From NCBI RefSeq assembly GCF_003205575.1, contig NZ_PYBW01000030.1, positions 100,170 to 164,169 of the forward strand: DNA of 64,000 bases, written 5' to 3'. Shown piece by piece: positions 25,706-34,096 of the stretch. The translations under genes and the position numbers were made by a program. The first letter of the stretch is position 1. The number at the start of each line of letters is the position of its first letter. The stretch comes from Streptomyces tateyamensis (GTDB lineage Bacteria; Actinomycetota; Actinomycetes; Streptomycetales; Streptomycetaceae). Below the pieces are notes generated by a model. It saw only the letters and a list, made by a program, of their open reading frames with translations, was not told the DNA's origin and did not search any database.

Positions 25706-26470
25706 TCACTTCATCGCGACCACCCCGCCATGGACGTACTCGCTCGCCGCGACAGGAGCGGGCTCAAGGGCAGGACGCGCCGGTGCGATCCGGAACCACC
25801 CCGGATGGCCCTCGACGACCTTGCCCTGCTTCGCCAGGGCCTTCAGCCTCGACCGGGTCGTCTCGATCCGCCGGTCCTCGGTGTTCTCGCCGATCGCCAC
25901 CGCGATGTCGCGGACCTTCATCTCCCGGCCGACCGTGGTGAGGATGACCAGCATCCGGTCCACGGCCTCGTCCAGGTGGATCCCGACCGACGGTGTCCGC
26001 TTCGGGTGCTTCGCCTTTGCCTTCGGCTTCTGCATCGGCCTTGGCCTGGGCATCGGCTGGGGCTGCGGCGCTGAGGCCGGATCCACCTGCGGTTCGGGAC
26101 GAAGCTCCGCAGGCTCGGGCTCGGGCGCTGGCCGCTGCCCCGGAATCAGTCCGCCCTCCTCTACGACATTCCCCTTGGGGAGAGCGTCCTCATAGGGGGC
26201 GTCCTCAAGAAGGGACTGGACCGTCTCCCGAGTGATCGTCAGCCGGGTCAGACGCTCCTCGGCGGCCGCCATCCTCTCCCGCAGAACGGCCATCTCGGCG
26301 TGCAGCGCTTCCAAATCGCCACGCGCGACAGCCTCTTCCGCGTCCGCCGCTCGAACAGCGTCGCCATCGCCAGCTCCTGATCCTCGCCGGTGGCCTGCGG
26401 GTTCTGGCAACCAGAACCCAAGCTCAGAGTAGGGCCAGAAGCCAGGACGTGAAGGGATGCTTACTGACAT
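25706..26470 (-). CDS. Coiled-coil / winged-helix accessory protein
   Basis: About 254 aa if the ATG at 26470 is used. A coiled coil (EALHAEMAVLRERMAAAEER and following residues) is followed by a Pro/Lys-rich linker and a C-terminal winged-helix-like domain (RMLVILTTVGREMKVRDIAV ... TRSRLKALAKQGKVVEGHPG). It is probably a DNA-binding protein. A well-placed AGGAG with ATGGCGACG near 26370 is one frame off the body, so the original start may have been separated by a frameshift. No known family recognised. Confidence 0.5.
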   Translation of the reverse strand: MSVSIPSRPGFWPYSELGFWLPEPAGHRRGSGAGDGDAVRAADAEEAVARGDLEALHAEMAVLRERMAAAEERLTRLTITRETVQSLLEDAPYEDALPKGNVVEEGGLIPGQRPAPEPEPAELRPEPQVDPASAPQPQPMPRPRPMQKPKAKAKHPKRTPSVGIHLDEAVDRMLVILTTVGREMKVRDIAVAIGENTEDRRIETTRSRLKALAKQGKVVEGHPGWFRIAPARPALEPAPVAASEYVHGGVVAMK

Positions 26471-26633
26471 GCACTGATATGGGCAGCCTCCTCCAAAACA
26501 CGGTATTTGGTGATCCGTCACCAACCCCTGAACGACAGATCTTGGCCGCGCCGAAACGGAGGCAACCTTGCCTGGCCGCCAAGGAGCCAGGCGCGGCGCC
26601 GGAGGCGCTCGACCTGATCCACCGCAGGACGCA

Positions 26634-26832
26634 GGCTCGGACGGTGCCCGTGAGACGGTCCGAGTCCGGCTCCGTCCCGACCTGCCCACCAGCCACGACT
26701 TCATGCGGGCCGACGTCCTGGTGTCCGCGAGCTTCGTCGACGCCCGCCTGGAGCTCTACCTCTCCCCGGACGAACGTGACCGCCTGGCAAGGCGAACTTG
26801 GTGGGGCGGAGCCCGTGTACCGGACTCCGCCC
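26634..26832 (+). pseudogene. Fragment resembling DUF5959 proteins
   Basis: A plus-strand frame reads VRVRLRPDLPTSHDFMRADV then LVSASFVDARLELYLSPDER, resembling the N-terminal part of actinobacterial DUF5959 proteins. After about 26790 the frame loses sense. No clear start or ribosome site. Probably a truncated relic within the element. Confidence 0.3.
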
Positions 26833-26850
26833 CATCCCGTGTTCTCGTTG

Positions 26851-27423
26851 TTACTTCACTGCCTCGACCCCGATCGCTTCGATCACAAGCGTGCCGGTCG
26901 CTGCATCGATGACGTCCGTGTAGACGTTATCGGTGACAGGGGGACGGCCCGGGAGCGCGTCGGTGGTCATGCTCCCGTGGACCGTCACCACCCAGACAGA
27001 CCGGTCCGGCGCAATGTCGTTGTCGGCCCCGATGTGCTGCAGCTGGTCGAACTGGCTGATGGTCATCTTGACCGCGACCGCAGGAAGACCACTGGCGAGC
27101 GCGGGTGAGAGCTTCCCGCCCGCCGGGTTCTCGGCGTGCCGGCGGGCTGCGGCCAGAGCCGCATCCTGGGTCATGAGTGCCGTTCCAGGCGCGATGGGCC
27201 GGGCCGGCGGGAACTGTGCGGCGCGGGCCGCCTTAGCGTCGTCCTTGCACTGCTGTGTGGTGCAGGTGTGGGGTGCGGCGGTGGGGGTGTCCTTGGCGGA
27301 TGGCTGCGCGCCGGATGCCGCCGCAGCGGTGGTTACCCCGCCGATGGTCAGGGCGACGCCGACGATGGCAAGGGCGATCCGCCGGACGAGCCAGTGTGAC
27401 GTCACGGTGCGTGCTTTTGCCAT
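26851..27423 (-). CDS. Secreted protein of unknown function
   Basis: 190 aa from the ATG at 27423, with GGGGAG 6 nt upstream. A Sec signal peptide is clear: basic start, hydrophobic stretch IALAIVGVALTIGGVTTAAA (about 17-36) and AxA cleavage near residue 38. The mature part has a Cys pair (HTCTTQQCK) and a C-terminal region with WVVTVHGSM and TDNVYTDVIDAATGTLVIEA, like the strand pattern of a PepSY-type fold. No identified family. The preceding secreted gene overlaps it by about 190 nt. Confidence 0.6.
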   Translation of the reverse strand: MAKARTVTSHWLVRRIALAIVGVALTIGGVTTAAAASGAQPSAKDTPTAAPHTCTTQQCKDDAKAARAAQFPPARPIAPGTALMTQDAALAAARRHAENPAGGKLSPALASGLPAVAVKMTISQFDQLQHIGADNDIAPDRSVWVVTVHGSMTTDALPGRPPVTDNVYTDVIDAATGTLVIEAIGVEAVK

Positions 27424-28159
27424 GACCACTCCCCGTCTCCCCGTTGAAGTAGTGAATTCCCTCGAAACCGCAGCCAGAGTCCATATACTGACTGGTCCAT
27501 GCCGGCTGCATCCAGTTGCTATTGGTGTCTTCGAGCATGGCGTACATGTCGAAGTTGTTCGCCCAGCCGGCTCCCTGTACGCACGTGCTGTTTACGTATT
27601 CCCCACCGATCTGGTCGAACCATCCCGTCCAGTCACCGGTCACCGTACTGGTGCTGATGATGGTGTCGTTGAAGTAGACGTCCCATACGTTCGTCGCACC
27701 GGACCGGCTGAACTTGTATGTGTCGAAGACATTGTCGTTGGGCGCGACATGAGAAATGATGTGCCGATACTCGGTGTCGCCGTTAGGAGCGCCAGAGTGG
27801 TCGGCCCAGAACGCGTCATATGCGACACATCCACAACTGCCACTACTGGAACCCGAGTCGTCCCCGTCCCGCAGCCCGGCTTCCAGGTAGTTCCCGTTGC
27901 CCAGCTCCAACCAGAACTCGCTGTTGATGTGTGCGCCCGGCAGGCCGTATCCGGTGCCGATCGACAGATAGTTGCGACGAATCTGCGCCCAAGCCCCTGC
28001 GTACCCCTGGCCCGAATACCTGGCTACGGAGTAGCAGTGGTACTGGCAGTTTGCATCAGCACTGGCCGGCACAGTCAACGCCACCGTGCCCACCAGTGCG
28101 AGCAGCAGGGCCAGCACCGCCGTCCAGCAGCGCCGCGCAATTCCCTCAAATACTTGCAT
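27233..28159 (-). CDS. Secreted Cys/Trp-rich protein
   Basis: 308 aa as an open frame. ATG with GAAGGGGGG upstream; signal peptide (hydrophobic 13-31, cleavage near PASA-DA). The mature region is rich in Tyr, Trp, Asn and Gly with six or more Cys, e.g. ANCQYHCYSVARYSGQGYAG and FWLELGNGNYLEAGLRDG, suggesting a disulfide-linked beta fold. Natural sequence seems to end near HYFNGETGSG (about 27440). The remaining ~65 residues are Arg/His-rich and overlap the next gene in another frame, so the original stop is probably lost. Confidence 0.6.
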   Translation of the reverse strand: MQVFEGIARRCWTAVLALLLALVGTVALTVPASADANCQYHCYSVARYSGQGYAGAWAQIRRNYLSIGTGYGLPGAHINSEFWLELGNGNYLEAGLRDGDDSGSSSGSCGCVAYDAFWADHSGAPNGDTEYRHIISHVAPNDNVFDTYKFSRSGATNVWDVYFNDTIISTSTVTGDWTGWFDQIGGEYVNSTCVQGAGWANNFDMYAMLEDTNSNWMQPAWTSQYMDSGCGFEGIHYFNGETGSGHGKSTHRDVTLARPADRPCHRRRRPDHRRGNHRCGGIRRAAIRQGHPHRRTPHLHHTAVQGRR

Positions 28160-28239
28160 CGGCCCCCCTTCAATTTCAAAAATGGATCGACCCTAGGCGA
28201 TCCATCCTTCCAGCACCCCTTCCGCCGGTCTATTGCCCA

Positions 28240-28590
28240 TCAGGACAATGATATTTGGAATATATAGGACATTATGCATATTCGGGTCCGATTGCACATT
28301 TTGAACTTCCTCATGATCTGCGCGATATGAGCCTTTACGGTCCGCTCGCTGATGCCCATATTCGTAGCAAGCTGGCGATTCGATCCACCCGAAGCCAGAC
28401 CGAGGAAAACCTCTAGCTCCCGCGGAGTCAGCGCCGATGCGATTGCACCGATATGTGGCGCAAATTCCATGGGATCCCGCGGCGGCAACCACGCCCCTCT
28501 TTCGGCCTGCCATGGACCCGTCACCGCAGGACTGCGACGCCCCCTGTCAGTCGAAATGCAGGCGCCAAGATGTGAATCTTCAGAGAACAT
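28240..28590 (-). CDS. LuxR/GerE-type HTH regulator
   Basis: 116 aa. The C-terminal 60 residues form a LuxR HTH: LTPRELEVFLGLASGGSNRQ then LATNMGISERTVKAHIAQIM. No receiver or sensor domain precedes it; the N-terminal ~50 residues are unassigned. Start uncertain (ATG 28590, or ATG 28470), with no clear ribosome site. Lower GC than the core genes. An AT-rich palindrome lies about 75 nt upstream. Confidence 0.65.
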   Translation of the reverse strand: MFSEDSHLGACISTDRGRRSPAVTGPWQAERGAWLPPRDPMEFAPHIGAIASALTPRELEVFLGLASGGSNRQLATNMGISERTVKAHIAQIMRKFKMCNRTRICIMSYIFQISLS

Positions 28591-28665
28591 GAATCACTAA
28601 ATGCCCAGGCGGGCCGCCAGTTGCACATGCCCGCCGCCCGGTAGGGATAAATCGTAGATTTTTAT

Positions 28666-28694
28666 ATATCTGGCAATATACGCATTTCAGATAT
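28666..28694. promoter_or_regulatory. AT-rich palindrome upstream of the LuxR-type gene
   Basis: ATATCTG (28666-28672) and CAGATAT (28688-28694) with a 15-nt spacer, inside the most AT-rich segment of the window. Possible operator or promoter of the regulator. Confidence 0.35.
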
Positions 28695-28699
28695 GATGG

Positions 28700-29235
28700 C
28701 GCTCTGGTGCCATTTCCATCCACGCGGCGCCAGTATCGGCCTACGCGCTCGGCCAGCGCAGCGGCGCCGCTGTACCTGCTCGGCCCCGTACTCGCCTGGG
28801 CACCCGCTCCACCTCAGAGCAACACATCCGCAGCGGCAGTCCTGGCAACCCACACGCCAGCCCCCGGGCCTCGCCTGCGTCACCCCCTCTGGGCCCAATA
28901 GTCCGACGTAGGGATCTGCCTGAGGAACGTTGCATAGTCCCCTGGCCCGACGACCGAATCCACCCTCGAGAGCCCCGGTGCTGCTGCGCCGGGCACAGAG
29001 CTGCGAGGCGGCAATCCTCTCCGGGCACCCTCGGCATCCGGCCAGCCTCAGCAACGAGGTAAAGCGCACCGTAGTAGCGGCACCTTGCACGGCCGGCTGT
29101 CCTCAGCAGTGCCGAAACGAGTGCCCTGCTGAGGACCAGCCACGCCCCTCAGCAGCGCCCGATGAGGGTGGCAGGGCGCCACCGTCCCAAGCTGGCCCGA
29201 TGATCCGGTCCTCGGACCAGTGGACTCCGATGCCC
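28700..29235. other. Gene-poor stretch of the element
   Basis: About 535 nt without a credible gene on either strand. It contains an 11-bp inverted repeat, GTCCTCAGCAG (29099-29109) and CTGCTGAGGAC (29126-29136), with a 16-nt loop. Confidence 0.4.
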
Positions 29236-29269
29236 CCGTTCGGGGCCGCCGCTGGACAGCCCCGAACGG
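29236..29269 (-). terminator. Hairpin downstream of the sigma-partner gene
   Basis: CCGTTCGGGGC / GCCCCGAACGG, perfect 11-bp stem with a 12-nt loop, about 100 nt past the minus-strand stop at 29368. Confidence 0.5.
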
Positions 29270-29367
29270 TCCGTCATAGAGCCACGATCAGCCACCCCGC
29301 CTGGCCGGGAGGGCACCCTCGTACCTCCGCAGCACCCGTCATCGGCGTTTGAGCGCAGCCCAGCCTG

Positions 29368-30138
29368 CTACGAACCGATCCTGTGGTTGGAGACAGTTGC
29401 GCCGTCCCGCTTCACGAACACCTCTGTGCCGTCCGCTCCTGCGGTGCGCTCGACGAACACCCCCTCCGGCCCCAGCTTTTCTCCAGGAAGCAGTTCAGCG
29501 CCTAGAATTGACGGCACCACAACGGTCATGCCAGGCGCCGCCAGATCGAATGCCGTCCACTGCTGTGTTCCGCCGACACTGGTCCGGACGACAAACCCGA
29601 CGTCGACCGTCGCGGACGGATCGGGCGCCGGCCGGTCGGTCCGGACCGTCAAACCACCCGACTGCCCCGCCCCGGAGTCCCCCGTGGTGACCCAGGCGAT
29701 CCTGAGCTCGCCGTCCTTGGCCATGCCTTCGAGCAGGAAGACAGCGGGGACGCTCCCGCCCGTGTCGACACCCGCCTTGCCGGTCCCGTACAGGACCCGC
29801 ACCTCGCGGTGCGCGCCGCCACCGGCCTCGTCCCAAGCCCGGACTGCCTCCGCCCGTGCCGCCTGGTCATCGCCCAGCTCACCGCGGGACGGCCAAGGAA
29901 GGTACTCGGTCGTGGTGGCACGGGTGGCTGACGGAGCGGGGGCGCTGGCGCGTGATTCGGCCAGCACAGTGCCGGCCACGGCCACGGAGGCGACCAGCAC
30001 CGAGACACCGGTGACGATCCCCGCGCGGCGGCGGCGCAGCCGGCTCGCGTGCCGCAGCGCTCCCGCCACGGGGTCTATCGGAGGCGTGCAGTCGTCCGCC
30101 AGATCCGCAAGGCGCGTGGACAAGTCGTCATATTCCAT
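29368..30138 (-). CDS. Single-pass membrane protein, probable ECF sigma partner
   Basis: 256 aa. A cytoplasmic N-terminus (1-38) is followed by one membrane helix (GIVTGVSVLVASVAVAGTVL, about 40-59) and an extracytoplasmic domain with no known signature. It begins 11 nt inside the 3' end of the ECF sigma gene, so the two are translationally coupled. Topology and coupling are those of membrane-bound anti-sigma factors, but no zinc-binding HxxxCxxC motif is present. The anti-sigma role is therefore inferred. Confidence 0.6.
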   Translation of the reverse strand: MEYDDLSTRLADLADDCTPPIDPVAGALRHASRLRRRRAGIVTGVSVLVASVAVAGTVLAESRASAPAPSATRATTTEYLPWPSRGELGDDQAARAEAVRAWDEAGGGAHREVRVLYGTGKAGVDTGGSVPAVFLLEGMAKDGELRIAWVTTGDSGAGQSGGLTVRTDRPAPDPSATVDVGFVVRTSVGGTQQWTAFDLAAPGMTVVVPSILGAELLPGEKLGPEGVFVERTAGADGTEVFVKRDGATVSNHRIGS

Positions 30139-30664
30139 GGGATTCCTCCTGGAAACCGGACTTCTCTCCGAACTCCCCGGCGGTCGTCGTCAGCAGCATG
30201 CGCAGGCGCGCGAGCCCCCGTGAAGCGAGTGTCTTGACCGTCCCGGTGGAGCAGTTCAGAGCCACGGCCGTGTCCTGCTCGCTCAGGTCGGTGTAGTAGC
30301 GCAGCACCACCACGGCCCGTTGCCGCGACGAGAGCTGCATCAGCGCCGCCTGGAGCACCAGCCGGTCGTCCGCCCGGTACGTGCCGCTCCCGCCGTCCCC
30401 CGTCTCCACGGCCACCGCGGTCGGAACCTCCCGGCGCCAGTGCCGGCGCAGGTTGCTGCGGTGCGTCGTCACCAGCACACGACGGACGTAGGCGTCCGGA
30501 CTGCCCAGCGCGGTAACCCTGGGCCAGCGCAGGTAGAGCTTGGCCAGCGCGGTCTGCAACAGGTCCTGCGCGTCGGCGTCGTTGCCGGTCAGCAGGTAGC
30601 AGACCCGCTTCAGCCGATGGGCGTTCCCCGACACGTACTCGGTGAACTCATCGCGGTCCCCCAC
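30128..30664 (-). CDS. ECF sigma factor (SigE-like actinobacterial family)
   Basis: 178 aa from a GTG at 30664 (GGGAGG upstream; GTG 30667 is adjacent). Region 2: RLKRVCYLLTGNDADAQDLL then QTALAKLYLRWPRV; region 4: LSSRQRAVVVLRYYTDLSEQ with LNCSTGTVKTLASRGLARLR. This pattern fits the TIGR02983 (SigE family) group, common in multiples in Streptomyces. It probably directs a stress or surface regulon together with the downstream membrane protein. Located near the right end of the element. Confidence 0.8.
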   Translation of the reverse strand: MGDRDEFTEYVSGNAHRLKRVCYLLTGNDADAQDLLQTALAKLYLRWPRVTALGSPDAYVRRVLVTTHRSNLRRHWRREVPTAVAVETGDGGSGTYRADDRLVLQAALMQLSSRQRAVVVLRYYTDLSEQDTAVALNCSTGTVKTLASRGLARLRMLLTTTAGEFGEKSGFQEESHGI

Positions 30665-30718
30665 CACTGCCTCCCGTTTGTACAAGCAACGCCGACGACA
30701 ACACGCTTCAGGCAGCAC

Positions 30719-31060
30719 ACCACGTTGACACCGTTACCAAAACGTGTCTGACACACGATCAGAGCTCGGGCACGACTCCCAAGCACATCCACAGTCCCAT
30801 GTGCCCCATGAGATGGCCTCCCACCGAATCGCTGCCTCTCGGGAGGCAGGTACCTGGCAAGTGGCACGCTGACTGACCTGACCGGCCGCGACCAGGCCCG
30901 CGTGGTCCGGGACCTGGACCACGTCACGGCCGTCGTCACACTCGATGTGCGCGCCATACGCACCATTCGCACCCTCCGCCGCAGTTTCGACGAGGCTGCT
31001 CCGGCCGCTTACCGGCAGACCAGCACCGCCGCCTCCTGTATCGCCCCTCTGATCAGGTGA
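30719..31060 (+). pseudogene. C-terminal gene remnant
   Basis: A plus-strand frame of about 65 codons (about 30863-31060) has coding-like composition, e.g. RDQARVVRDLDHVTAVVTLD and VRAIRTIRTLRRSFDEAAPA, and ends in TGA at 31060. It has no start codon with a ribosome site. Not identified. Confidence 0.25.
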
Positions 31061-31092
31061 CAGCCCGCAGGACTGCCCAAGTCCATCCGCTG

Positions 31093-31298
31093 CTACAGGT
31101 TGTGGAGGTAGGCGAGCTGGACGGTGCGGGCGGCCTGCTCGGGGGTGTCGTGCTGCAGGGCCTCCTGGGTGGCGTGGTCGCCGATGAAGTAGCCCTCGGT
31201 GAGCGAGCGCTGGCCCTCAACGTTGAAGCGGTAGGCGCCAGCAGCGGCAGGGCCGACCAGCAGCCACCAGGACAGTTGGGTAGGCGCTTTGACGAGCT
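31093..31298 (-). pseudogene. C-terminal gene remnant
   Basis: A minus-strand frame of about 68 codons ends with TAG at 31093. It reads VGPAAAGAYRFNVEGQRSLT and GYFIGDHATQEALQHDTPEQ, clearly gene-like, but is cut off upstream by a stop at about 31300. Probably the 3' end of a gene lost from this element. Not identified. Confidence 0.3.
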
Positions 31299-31379
31299 GC
31301 GCTCAAAATTTGGGAAACGATCACCCGCCATCCGGGAAGCGATATTTCCAACCCGGCTGTGATGTCGCTGGTAGGCGCT

Positions 31380-31390
31380 ACTCGTGAACA
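31380..31390 (-). repeat. Right terminal inverted repeat
   Basis: ACTCGTGAACA, the exact complement of 22159-22169; similarity stops after 11 bp. Confidence 0.75.
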
Positions 31391-31392
31391 CC

Positions 31393-31402
31393 CCACCCAA
31401 CG
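31393..31402 (+). repeat. Right direct repeat (attachment-site core)
   Basis: CCACCCAACG, identical to 22147-22156 at the tRNA-Ala 3' end. Over 14 aligned flank positions 11 match, so the duplication is imperfect beyond the core. Confidence 0.7.
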
Positions 31403-31404
31403 GG

Positions 31405-31433
31405 ATCCCGTCCAGAGCAACTCTGGGCGGGAT
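31405..31433 (+). terminator. Hairpin, probable displaced tRNA-Ala terminator
   Basis: ATCCCGTCCAGAG / CTCTGGGCGGGAT (13 bp, one G-T pair), loop CAA, T-rich run after. It follows the right direct repeat just as a terminator would follow the intact tRNA. Confidence 0.6.
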
Positions 31434-31632
31434 TCTGCGTTTTGCGGGTCCGTCAGCCGCGCCGGGGTGGCGGGCAGCAGTGACCCGGCCGGCCCGCTGG
31501 GTGCGGGTCGGCCGGGTCGGCCGGGGCGGCCGGGTCGGGTGGGGGCCGGGGAGCGGTCACGCGCGGTCGCGGTGGGCTTGGTGGATCGCGTCGACGCTCC
31601 TGTTCGTTTCCGTCTGCTTCTGTGGCAAGTGA

Positions 31633-32674
31633 TCAGGGCCGGTAGGCCGGCAGGCCCGGGGTGGCGACCGTCGGCTTCGGGGTGTGCGAGCCGTCGGCGG
31701 GCACCAGCACGATGCCGTCCGGGGTCCGCGCGGCGATCTCCTTGCCGGAGGGCGCCCAGGCCGGCTCGGTGTAGTCGGTGGCGGCCTGCGGGGTGAGGTC
31801 GCGCGGCTGCGGGTTCTGGGTGTCCAGGTCGAGGGCGAACAGGTGGTCGTGGCCCTCGACCGAGCGGACGAAGACCACCTCGTGCTCGTCGGGCGACAGT
31901 GCCGGCTCGGAGCCCTGGGTGAGCTTGCCGCCCTGCTGGCGCAGCGAGTCGTCACGGATGTAGACCAGCCCGTCCCCGGTGTTGGCGTACACCGCGGTGC
32001 CGTGGCTGCCGCCCACGTTGGGCCAGACGTTGCCGGTCTTCGGCAGCGGCTGGGCGTTGTCCTCGGCGCCCTCGGCGTTCAGCGACAGCGGCGTCACAGT
32101 GGCGCCGGTGGCGTCCGCCGGAACCCCGGCCAGCGTGGTGCTGCCGCCCTGGTCCACGGTCAGGAAGATGCGGTTCTTGGCCGGGTTGCCGAGGTCGGGG
32201 TCGCTCTTGACCACCTGCCAGCTCGGGTGCGACCAGGTCTGCCGGCCCGGGTTCTCGGCCACCGTCACCTGGCCGGTGCCGTCCGGCCTGCTGACCACCA
32301 GGTTGCCGTTGCCGTCGATGAAGGCGGCCCTGCTGCCGTCCGGGGACCAGGCGAGGTCGCGCACCGGGGTGTGGAAGTCGACGGTGCTGGAGTCGAGCAG
32401 CACGATCGGGGTCCCGTTGCTCACGGTCAGGTGCGGGACGCCGGTGCCGTGCGCGGGTGGGGCCGGACGGCTCGGCGAAGCGCTGGTGCCGGGGCGGCCG
32501 CCGGGGGTGCCCGAGGCGGTCGGCCGGCCGGCGGCGCCGCTGCTGCTGGGCGGGGCCGGCCGCGGCCGGGACCTCGTCCGGGCCGCAGGCGGTGAGCAGC
32601 AGGGTGGACGAGACCCCGAGCGCGGCGGTGAGGGCGAGGGTGGCGGCGCAACGGCGCCGACCACGAGCGGCCAT
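31633..32674 (-). pseudogene. TolB-like beta-propeller lipoprotein, frameshifted
   Basis: The ATG at 32674 has GGGGGGAAG upstream and begins a lipoprotein signal (AATLALTAALGVSSTLLLTAC, lipobox LTAC). After about 45 codons, in a Ser/Ala/Gly-coding GC-rich stretch near 32530-32580 that includes GCTGCTGCTG, sense shifts to a second frame. That frame continues with a WD40-like/TolB propeller (AWSPDGSRAAFIDGNGNLVV, PALSPDEHEVVFVRS, PAWAPSGKEIA) to 31633. A single indel explains it. The role is presumably extracytoplasmic; substrate or partner unknown. Confidence 0.65.
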
Positions 32675-32790
32675 GGGAACTTCCCCCCGGAAGAGCAGGT
32701 GTGGTCGGTGGCACCAGCATGGCGAGCCCGGGTCCGGATCGGGTCGGTCCGGCGTCACGTTCCTGCAACAGGGGGAGAGGTGAGGGGATG

Positions 32791-33327
32791 TCAGAGTCCC
32801 AGCTGGCGGGCCCGCAGCGCGGCCCGCTCCAGCAGCCGGTGGATGTCCGACTGCCGGGTGCTCGCCCGGTCGTTGTACTCGTCGGGCGAGGCGACCGGCC
32901 GGCCGGTCGCGTGCAGCACCTCCATCACCTGCGTCCGGGCGGTCTGCACGGTGCGGGGCGAGCCGTAGCCGTGCGCCAGCACCGCGGCCTGGGCGCCGAG
33001 CAGGCAGACCCGGCCCGTGGCGTCCCACATCGCGCCCTGCAGCCAGCCGTGCTGGGTCAGGTACCGCGAGGTCAGCCCGAGGTGCTGGGCCGCGCTGACC
33101 GGCACCGGGCGGGCCGGGCGGTGGGCCAGCCGGTCCAGCATGGTGCGCCGGGGCAGCGGGTGCTCGGCGTTCCACGGCTGCAGGGTGCGGCCGTACGGGC
33201 ACACGTACGGGACCGGGTGGCGGGCCGGGGCGGGCAGCGAGGCCAGGTACGCCTCGATCTCGGTGACCAGGCCCGAGTCGTCGGGGCTCAGGGTCAGCGG
33301 CGCGGCCGGCAGCAGGGTCAGGCGCAC
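32791..33327 (-). CDS. DUF6197-like protein
   Basis: 178 aa from the GTG at 33327 with AGAGGAG 7 nt upstream. The C-terminal pattern YNDRASTRQSDIHRLLERAA resembles the WND-x-P-x-R-T/ev-x-x-LL-x-x-A ending of actinobacterial DUF6197 proteins. Function unknown. Short gap from the lipoprotein gene on the same strand. Confidence 0.55.
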   Translation of the reverse strand: MRLTLLPAAPLTLSPDDSGLVTEIEAYLASLPAPARHPVPYVCPYGRTLQPWNAEHPLPRRTMLDRLAHRPARPVPVSAAQHLGLTSRYLTQHGWLQGAMWDATGRVCLLGAQAAVLAHGYGSPRTVQTARTQVMEVLHATGRPVASPDEYNDRASTRQSDIHRLLERAALRARQLGL

Positions 33328-33548
33328 GGGCGGGCTCCTCTGTCCGAAATGTGGCATTTGAATGCCTTTCATCCTGCGTCCCGGAGCGGCCGCCTCCGGG
33401 GAACCCTGAGTCGGGGGCGTGTCGTGGTCAGCCTGAAGTCGGAGACCCTCGGTCCTCCGGCGGGGGGAGCGGCTCCTGCGGCGGGGGGACGCGCGCGGGG
33501 GGCGCGGGCCAGCACCATGGGGAGGGTCACTTCGGGAAGGGGAGCGCC

Positions 33549-34010
33549 ATGCGGCTCAGGACCAGCAGCATCGTCGGGATCACCGCCACCGCCCTCAGCG
33601 TGGCCGCCATCGGGTACACCGTGCTGCCGGTGGTCGGCGAGTTGCTCGGCGGGCCGGGCAGGCCGCAGGCCGGCTACGTCTCCGGCGCCCAGGCCAAGGC
33701 GGCCCGCCCCTCGCTGCCGCACTGGCTGCCGGACAGCGCCACCGAAGTCGACTACAAGGCGTCCAGCGACGGCGGCAACCGCCTGCTGCACGCCCGCCTG
33801 ACCGACGGTGCGCTGCCCGCCGCGTGCACCACCGCGGTGTCGTCGGCCAGGCCGGCCAAGCTGACCGCCCGCTGGTTCCCGGCCGGCATCGACGTGCGGC
33901 CCACCGCCAGCTGCGGCCAGTACCTGGTCGTGCTGGACGGTGAGCAGCTCTACGCCTGGCAGACCGACGCCGCCCGGGTCCCCGTGGCGGAGGCCGCCGC
34001 CGCTCGCTGA
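33549..34010 (+). CDS. Small exported/membrane-anchored protein
   Basis: 153 aa; ATG with AAGGGGAG upstream. One N-terminal hydrophobic segment (SIVGITATALSVAAIGYTVL, about 7-26), then a soluble domain with two Cys (ACTTAV, ASCGQYL) that could form a disulfide outside. No known family. Confidence 0.6.
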   Translation: MRLRTSSIVGITATALSVAAIGYTVLPVVGELLGGPGRPQAGYVSGAQAKAARPSLPHWLPDSATEVDYKASSDGGNRLLHARLTDGALPAACTTAVSSARPAKLTARWFPAGIDVRPTASCGQYLVVLDGEQLYAWQTDAARVPVAEAAAAR

Positions 34011-34037
34011 GGCGGCGTCAGGGTGCGTGAGTGTCAG

Positions 34038-34058
34038 GGCGCCTGCGCGTCAGGCGCC
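34038..34058 (+). terminator. Hairpin between convergent genes
   Basis: GGCGCCTG / CAGGCGCC with a 5-nt loop; it overlaps the start of an 8-bp tandem repeat. Confidence 0.45.
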
Positions 34059-34086
34059 TGAGGGCCTGAGGGCCTGAGGGCCTGAG
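34056..34086. repeat. Tandem repeat of GCCTGAGG
   Basis: Three perfect 8-bp copies and a 7-nt partial fourth, between two convergent genes. Confidence 0.7.
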
Positions 34087-34096
34087 CGCCTCGGTG

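Larger units (their letters stand above)
22159..31390. mobile_element. 9.2-kb integrated element at tRNA-Ala with terminal inverted repeats
   Basis: The ends are TGTTCACGAGT (22159-22169) and its exact complement ACTCGTGAACA (31380-31390), each separated by 2 nt from a copy of CCACCCAACG. Beyond the right repeat is a hairpin (31405-31433) that looks like the displaced tRNA-Ala terminator. Inside are a tyrosine-recombinase-like gene coupled to a DDE-transposase-like gene, an HTH gene, a wHTH gene, secreted proteins, a LuxR-type regulator, an ECF sigma factor with partner, and gene fragments. The composition is more AT-rich than the flanks around 27.4-28.7 kb. I do not recognise it as a named transposon or ICE family. 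Confidence 0.75.

Noticed and set aside
34056-34086. CRISPR array
   Set aside because: Contiguous 8-bp units without spacers and no cas genes; no CRISPR array seen anywhere in the window.
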